Assembly: GCA_903932565.1 (NCBI GenBank)
Contig: CAIZGQ010000917.1
Span: forward strand, 1 to 9,718
Direction: 5' to 3'
From: an uncultured Hyphomicrobiales bacterium
GTDB taxonomy: Bacteria; Pseudomonadota; Alphaproteobacteria; Rhizobiales; Beijerinckiaceae
DNA: 9,718 nt
Shown here: piece by piece, positions 6,710 to 9,718 of the stretch
Layout: every line of letters starts with the position of its first letter
Position numbering within the stretch: position 1 is the stretch's first letter
Position numbers and translations under genes: made by a program
Notes under the pieces: generated by a model
Told to the model about the DNA's origin: nothing
The model's database searches: none
The model's input: only the letters and a program-made list of their open reading frames with translations

Positions 6710-7504
6710 ATGTCCATTGTCATTTCTGTAAAAGTCCAAGACGGCGTCGTGCTGGCGTCTGATTCCTGCGTTATTCATCGCGAGCGTTCTTATTTTCACG
6801 CTGAAAAAACCCTCAACCCCATAAGGGGCCTGCCGATTGGCGTCATGATCGTGGGCGATGGCTCCATTGGCGTGTCGTCGGTTGCCAACCACCTGCGCGA
6901 TTACGGCCAGTTGGCCAAGGTTCGATCCGGACCGTGGAGCCTCAGCAAAACGCATTACACCCTTGGTGGCATTGCTGCGCAGATGTGCCGGTATTTGAAA
7001 GAGGTTTCGCAAATCTCGGAAGAGGATGGTCATACTGCGCTGACAATCGTTGGCTATTCGGCCGATCGTCCGCTGCCGGAAACATGGCGTATCTCCATCA
7101 ACGCGGCACAGCCGTCCGAACCCGAGCTGATCTGGGGCGAAAACGAATACGGCGTCACCTGGGATGGTGAGCGCGAATGTCTCGACCGGTTGTTGTGCGG
7201 CACCTCGCAAAGCTTCCCGTCCGTGTTGACGGATTTCGGATTGTCGAGTGATCAATCGGCTGAACTGCAGGCGCGTGTGGCTGACGCCTGCGGCTCTGAA
7301 GTCGTGACACCGGGCATGCCCCTTCAGGACGCTGTCGAACTCGCGCGGTTTCTTGCCGAAACGACCATTTCGTTTGTCGGGTTTTCGCAATCGGGCGAAT
7401 TGAAAACAGTTGGCGGCCCGGTGGATATCGCGGCCATCACGCGACACGATGGCTTTCGCTGGATCCAGCGCAAACGCAGCCTCTCGGTCGTTGCCAATCG
7501 TTGA
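6710..7504 (+). CDS. Proteasome-fold (Ntn-hydrolase-like) protein of unknown function
   Basis: 264 residues from the ATG at 6710; an in-frame TTG at 6695 would bury the N-terminus and is disfavoured. The opening MSIVISVKVQDGVVLASDS resembles the first two strands of proteasome beta subunits and HslV. If Met is removed, as expected before Ser, Ser2 becomes the N-terminal residue. D18 then sits at position 17 and K33 at position 32, close to the Thr1/Asp17/Lys33 triad. VGDGS (48-52) fits the Gly-rich turn of the fold, and hydrophobic LTIVGYS (111-117) fits a core strand. A C-terminal stretch TVGGPVDIAAITR (233-245) follows, making it longer than HslV (about 175 aa). No signal peptide or membrane segment is visible. 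None of the partners I know for the bacterial proteasome homologue Anbu is next to it, and it lacks the Anbu N-terminus. The fold call is moderately confident; enzyme activity is not shown. It is flanked by glmS and acuI without evident operon linkage. Confidence 0.8.
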   Translation: MSIVISVKVQDGVVLASDSCVIHRERSYFHAEKTLNPIRGLPIGVMIVGDGSIGVSSVANHLRDYGQLAKVRSGPWSLSKTHYTLGGIAAQMCRYLKEVSQISEEDGHTALTIVGYSADRPLPETWRISINAAQPSEPELIWGENEYGVTWDGERECLDRLLCGTSQSFPSVLTDFGLSSDQSAELQARVADACGSEVVTPGMPLQDAVELARFLAETTISFVGFSQSGELKTVGGPVDIAAITRHDGFRWIQRKRSLSVVANR

Positions 7505-7621
7505 GTGCGAACGCGCTCCGACACCTTTCGTGACCAAGGCAATTCACATTTGGTTCGGGGTGTCTCGCCAGGCGCGGCATGCTAGCTGTGCTCCAACGCC
7601 TTAAGGCTTGGGAGCAAATGG
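7505..7621 (+). promoter_or_regulatory. Spacer upstream of acuI with palindrome and ribosome binding site
   Basis: These 117 bases contain a perfect 10-base palindrome GCCTTAAGGC (7598-7607), directly followed by GGGAG (7610-7614), 7 bases before the acuI ATG at 7622. The GGGAG is a good Shine-Dalgarno sequence and supports that start over the out-of-frame ATG at 7618. The palindrome overlaps the translation initiation region, so it could be an operator or a weak hairpin; nothing identifies a binding protein. No clear promoter hexamers. Confidence 0.4.
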
Positions 7622-8608
7622 ATGGGCACGTTTAAAGCACTCCGCATCGACAAGGCGGAGAAGGGCACGACCGCCAACTTCGTCGATTTCAACGATTCCG
7701 ATCTCATGGACGGCGATGTCACCGTCAAGATTTCGCACTCGACGGTGAACTACAAGGATGGCCTTGCCATCACCGGTCGCTCACCCGTTGTGCGTCGGTT
7801 TCCCATGATCCCGGGCATTGATTTCGCCGGTGTGGTGGAGGCCTCTGACAATCCAGCCTTCAAAGTGGGCGACGCTGTTGTTCTGACGGGTTGGGGCGTC
7901 GGTGAGACCCATCTGGGTGGCTATGCAGCGCGCGCCCGGGTCAAGGCGGACTGGCTGGTGCCACTGCCAACGGGGCTGTCACCGGCCCATGCCATGGCCA
8001 TCGGCACAGCGGGTTTCACAGCCATGCTGAGCATCTTGGCACTTGAATCCCATGGGCTGACCCCGGCCGCAGGTCCAGTGGTGGTGACAGGTGCGGCGGG
8101 TGGCGTCGGCTCCATTGCGGTGGCGCTGCTGGCGAAGGCCGGGTGGGATGTGATCGCCGTGACGGGCCGTCCCGCCGAGGCGGATTATTTGCGCTCGCTC
8201 GGTGCCAAAGAGATTCTGGATCGCGCCGAACTCTCCGGCCCCGGTCGCCCGCTGGGAAAAGAGCGGTGGGCAGCCGGTGTCGATTCCGTTGGCTCGCACA
8301 CACTGGCCAATGTCCTGTCGCAGACCCGCTATGGCGGCGCAGTCGCGGCTTGCGGGCTGGCGCAGGGTATGGATCTCCCCACATCGGTGGCGCCCTTCAT
8401 TCTGCGTGGTGTGTCGCTGCTGGGCATCGACAGCGTGATGTGCCCGAAGGGGCGCCGCATCACCGCATGGGCGCGTCTTGCCCATGATCTTGATGCCGCG
8501 CGTCTCGACTCGATGAGCCAGACGGTGAAACTGGAAGATGTGCCTGGCGTTGCTGAGGCAATTCTCGACGGCAAAGTGCGTGGCCGCACAATCGTGACAA
8601 TTGATTAG
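7622..8608 (+). CDS. acuI: Acrylyl-CoA reductase (NADPH) / YhdH-family zinc-free alcohol-dehydrogenase-like oxidoreductase
   Basis: Medium-chain dehydrogenase/reductase of the YhdH/AcuI group. Characterised members reduce the toxic, electrophilic acrylyl-CoA to propionyl-CoA with NADPH, in DMSP and 3-hydroxypropionate metabolism or as a protective step; they act in the cytosol and need no zinc. The full length of 328 residues is typical. Visible: NYKDGLA (43-49) and PGIDFAGVV (64-72) in the GroES-like domain, GWGVGETHLGGYA (90-102), the nucleotide-binding VTGAAGGVGSIA (145-156), TGR (171-173) placed to contact the NADPH phosphate, KERW (213-216), and LLGIDSVMCP (266-275), characteristic of this group. 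The usual VDSVGG motif reads VDSVGS here, a small change. The start has a good Shine-Dalgarno sequence. It is read in the same direction as the preceding gene but 117 bases away, and faces a LysR gene tail-to-tail. No DMSP lyase or propionate gene is in view, so the physiological substrate stays open. Confidence 0.92.
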   Translation: MGTFKALRIDKAEKGTTANFVDFNDSDLMDGDVTVKISHSTVNYKDGLAITGRSPVVRRFPMIPGIDFAGVVEASDNPAFKVGDAVVLTGWGVGETHLGGYAARARVKADWLVPLPTGLSPAHAMAIGTAGFTAMLSILALESHGLTPAAGPVVVTGAAGGVGSIAVALLAKAGWDVIAVTGRPAEADYLRSLGAKEILDRAELSGPGRPLGKERWAAGVDSVGSHTLANVLSQTRYGGAVAACGLAQGMDLPTSVAPFILRGVSLLGIDSVMCPKGRRITAWARLAHDLDAARLDSMSQTVKLEDVPGVAEAILDGKVRGRTIVTID

Positions 8609-8654
8609 CAACGCGTCCGAATAGCGCTTCGTCACGGGCGTCCGGCCACACCTT
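8609..8654. other. Short convergent spacer between acuI and the LysR gene
   Basis: Two transcripts meet in these 46 bases. I looked for a bidirectional terminator and found neither a strong stem nor a T-run; only a 7-base direct repeat, GCGTCCG, occurs twice (8613-8619 and 8639-8645). Termination may be Rho-dependent or may lie inside the opposing gene. Confidence 0.4.
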
Positions 8655-9632
8655 TTAGGCGATGGGTGCGCGGGGGATTTCCCCCGTCTCCAGCAGACTA
8701 TCGGGTGGCTCGTCAGCGCCGTTGTCTGCCACCACGTCAGCGCGATGCCCTTCGCAAATGCGACGGAATTTGCTGAGCTCGATCGCGGCAAAATCCATGA
8801 AGGCCCGCACGCGTGCGGTCTGGCGTAGATCGGGATGGGTCAGCAGCCAGAGGCCATGGTCCAGCGCCTGGATTGTCTCGCCAAAGCGCACCAGATCCGA
8901 GCGCTGTTCGGCGATGAAGCAGGGCAGCAGGCCAAGCCCGATGCCAGCCGCAACCGCCTCAGCCTGTCCCAACACTGTGTTCGAGCTGTAAACAATCCGC
9001 TCCTTCGGCACATTGGCTTCAAGCCAGCGGCCGGCTGGAATGGATGCGAGCGGCTCGCTGAAGCCGACCCAATTATGAGCTGATTCATCAAACGTCCGCC
9101 GCTCAGCAAAGAAACGCGCTGGCGCATAGGAGGCAAACCCAAACGTTGCGATACGCCGCCCGACCAGTGTCTCAGGCGGCGAGTCGGTTGCACGAATGGC
9201 AATGTCGGCATCGCGATTGGCGAGGTTCAGCGATTCATTTGAAACGATGACTTCAAGCCGGATATCGGGGTAAGCCGTGCGAAATCCGGCGAGGATCGGC
9301 ACCAGCAGGTGCATGAGGAACGTGTCATTTGTGGTAATGCGCAAATCGCCGGCGGGCATCACGTCACGTCCCGCGACACGCCGTTCAAAGTCGACGATGT
9401 CAGAGGCCATGCGCGCGGCAAGATCAATCATCTCCTGCCCGGCGGTTGTTGGAAGATAGCCGGTGCGCGAGCGATCAAAGAGGCGCACGCCGAGATCTTT
9501 TTCGAGTTGGCCGAGGCGACGGAACAGGGTCGAGTGATTGAGGCCAAGGCTCGACGCTGCTGCCACCAGGGAATGGCCATCGGCAATGGCCTTGATCAGT
9601 CGAAAATCGTCCCACGAAATCGAAGCTGGCAT
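8655..9632 (-). CDS. LysR-family transcriptional regulator
   Basis: DNA-binding regulator of 325 residues. The N-terminal winged helix-turn-helix spans about 5-65. DFRLIKAIADGHSLVAAASS leads into LGLNHSTLFRRLGQLE with the recognition helix around 32-43, followed by the wing LGVRLFDRSRTGYLPTTAG (47-65). A coiled linker helix (about 66-90) and a periplasmic-binding-protein-like effector domain (about 95-285) follow, with DADIAIRAT (131-139) and GIGLGLLPCFIAE (220-232) as family hallmarks. A polar tail of about 35 residues after the last helix is somewhat longer than usual. I start it at the ATG at 9632, because MPASISWDDFRLIKAI matches the normal family length before the helix-turn-helix. In-frame ATG 9674 and TTG 9692 would add 14-20 atypical residues. 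LysR genes usually control a divergent neighbour, which here would lie beyond the right edge. Tail-to-tail acuI is a less likely target. The effector is unknown. Confidence 0.93.
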   Translation of the reverse strand: MPASISWDDFRLIKAIADGHSLVAAASSLGLNHSTLFRRLGQLEKDLGVRLFDRSRTGYLPTTAGQEMIDLAARMASDIVDFERRVAGRDVMPAGDLRITTNDTFLMHLLVPILAGFRTAYPDIRLEVIVSNESLNLANRDADIAIRATDSPPETLVGRRIATFGFASYAPARFFAERRTFDESAHNWVGFSEPLASIPAGRWLEANVPKERIVYSSNTVLGQAEAVAAGIGLGLLPCFIAEQRSDLVRFGETIQALDHGLWLLTHPDLRQTARVRAFMDFAAIELSKFRRICEGHRADVVADNGADEPPDSLLETGEIPRAPIA

Positions 9633-9718
9633 GAAACCGACACGTCTTGAGAAGCTCTGTTGCGAGTGTCGCATCCTGAGCGGGCAAGACAAGAGGCCAA
9701 ACTGCGCGGCAGCATTGC
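9633..9718. other. Upstream region of the LysR gene at the window edge
   Basis: These 86 bases should contain the LysR promoter and probably part of a divergent regulatory region shared with a gene outside the window. No complete gene fits, and I find no convincing T-N11-A palindrome, promoter hexamers or strong ribosome binding site before 9632. Confidence 0.3.

Noticed and set aside
6644..7537. 297-codon minus-strand open frame opposite the Ntn-hydrolase-like gene
   Set aside because: The plus-strand protein has clear fold signatures; the antisense product is rich in Arg/His/Gln with no recognisable domain, as expected for the shadow of a GC-rich gene.
7979..8791. 270-codon minus-strand open frame across acuI and the LysR 3' end
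   Set aside because: Antisense to conserved acuI and overlapping the LysR gene in another frame; low-complexity Arg/His-rich product.
7622..9632. LysR protein as dedicated regulator of acuI
   Set aside because: The genes are convergent, not divergent, and no LysR-type T-N11-A site is evident in the acuI upstream spacer. The idea cannot be supported from position alone.

Overview
The window is GC-rich (roughly 60% by eye) and densely packed, with Shine-Dalgarno-led genes. Its gene content and protein style (an opgG-opgH pair, glmU next to glmS, an acrylyl-CoA-reductase-type AcuI) suggest an alphaproteobacterium, probably of the Rhizobiales/Hyphomicrobiales type. The lineage is inferred from protein resemblance only. 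I see no tRNA, rRNA, CRISPR array, insertion sequence or phage gene, and no gene-free stretch longer than 256 bases.

Layout: (1) On the minus strand, positions 2990 down to 1 hold opgG followed 5 bases later by opgH, the machinery for osmoregulated periplasmic glucans; opgH runs off the left edge. (2) A 256-base divergent intergenic region separates this operon from glmU and glmS on the plus strand (3247-6541). These two genes cover the hexosamine branch: GlmS makes glucosamine-6-phosphate and GlmU makes UDP-GlcNAc for peptidoglycan and lipopolysaccharide. (3) A plus-strand gene at 6710-7504 looks like a stand-alone proteasome-fold (Ntn-hydrolase) protein. (4) acuI (7622-8608, plus) encodes a YhdH/AcuI-family NADPH reductase. 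(5) A LysR-family regulator lies tail-to-tail with acuI (8655-9632, minus).

The most striking observation is in glmU. The reading frame is interrupted by an in-frame TGA at 4372-4374, where the conserved Asn-Tyr-Asp-Gly motif of the acetyltransferase domain expects glycine. The remaining 76 codons continue in perfect frame and stay family-like up to a natural stop at 4603-4605. GlmU is normally essential, so this is a sequencing or assembly error, a very recent nonsense mutation with compensation elsewhere, or stop-codon readthrough. Raw reads would settle which. The second most interesting item is the Ntn-hydrolase-like protein, whose Ser2, Asp18 and Lys33 line up with the catalytic Thr1/Asp17/Lys33 of proteasome beta subunits. 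A third is the 109-base glmU-glmS spacer, which holds three perfect short stem-loops in a row.
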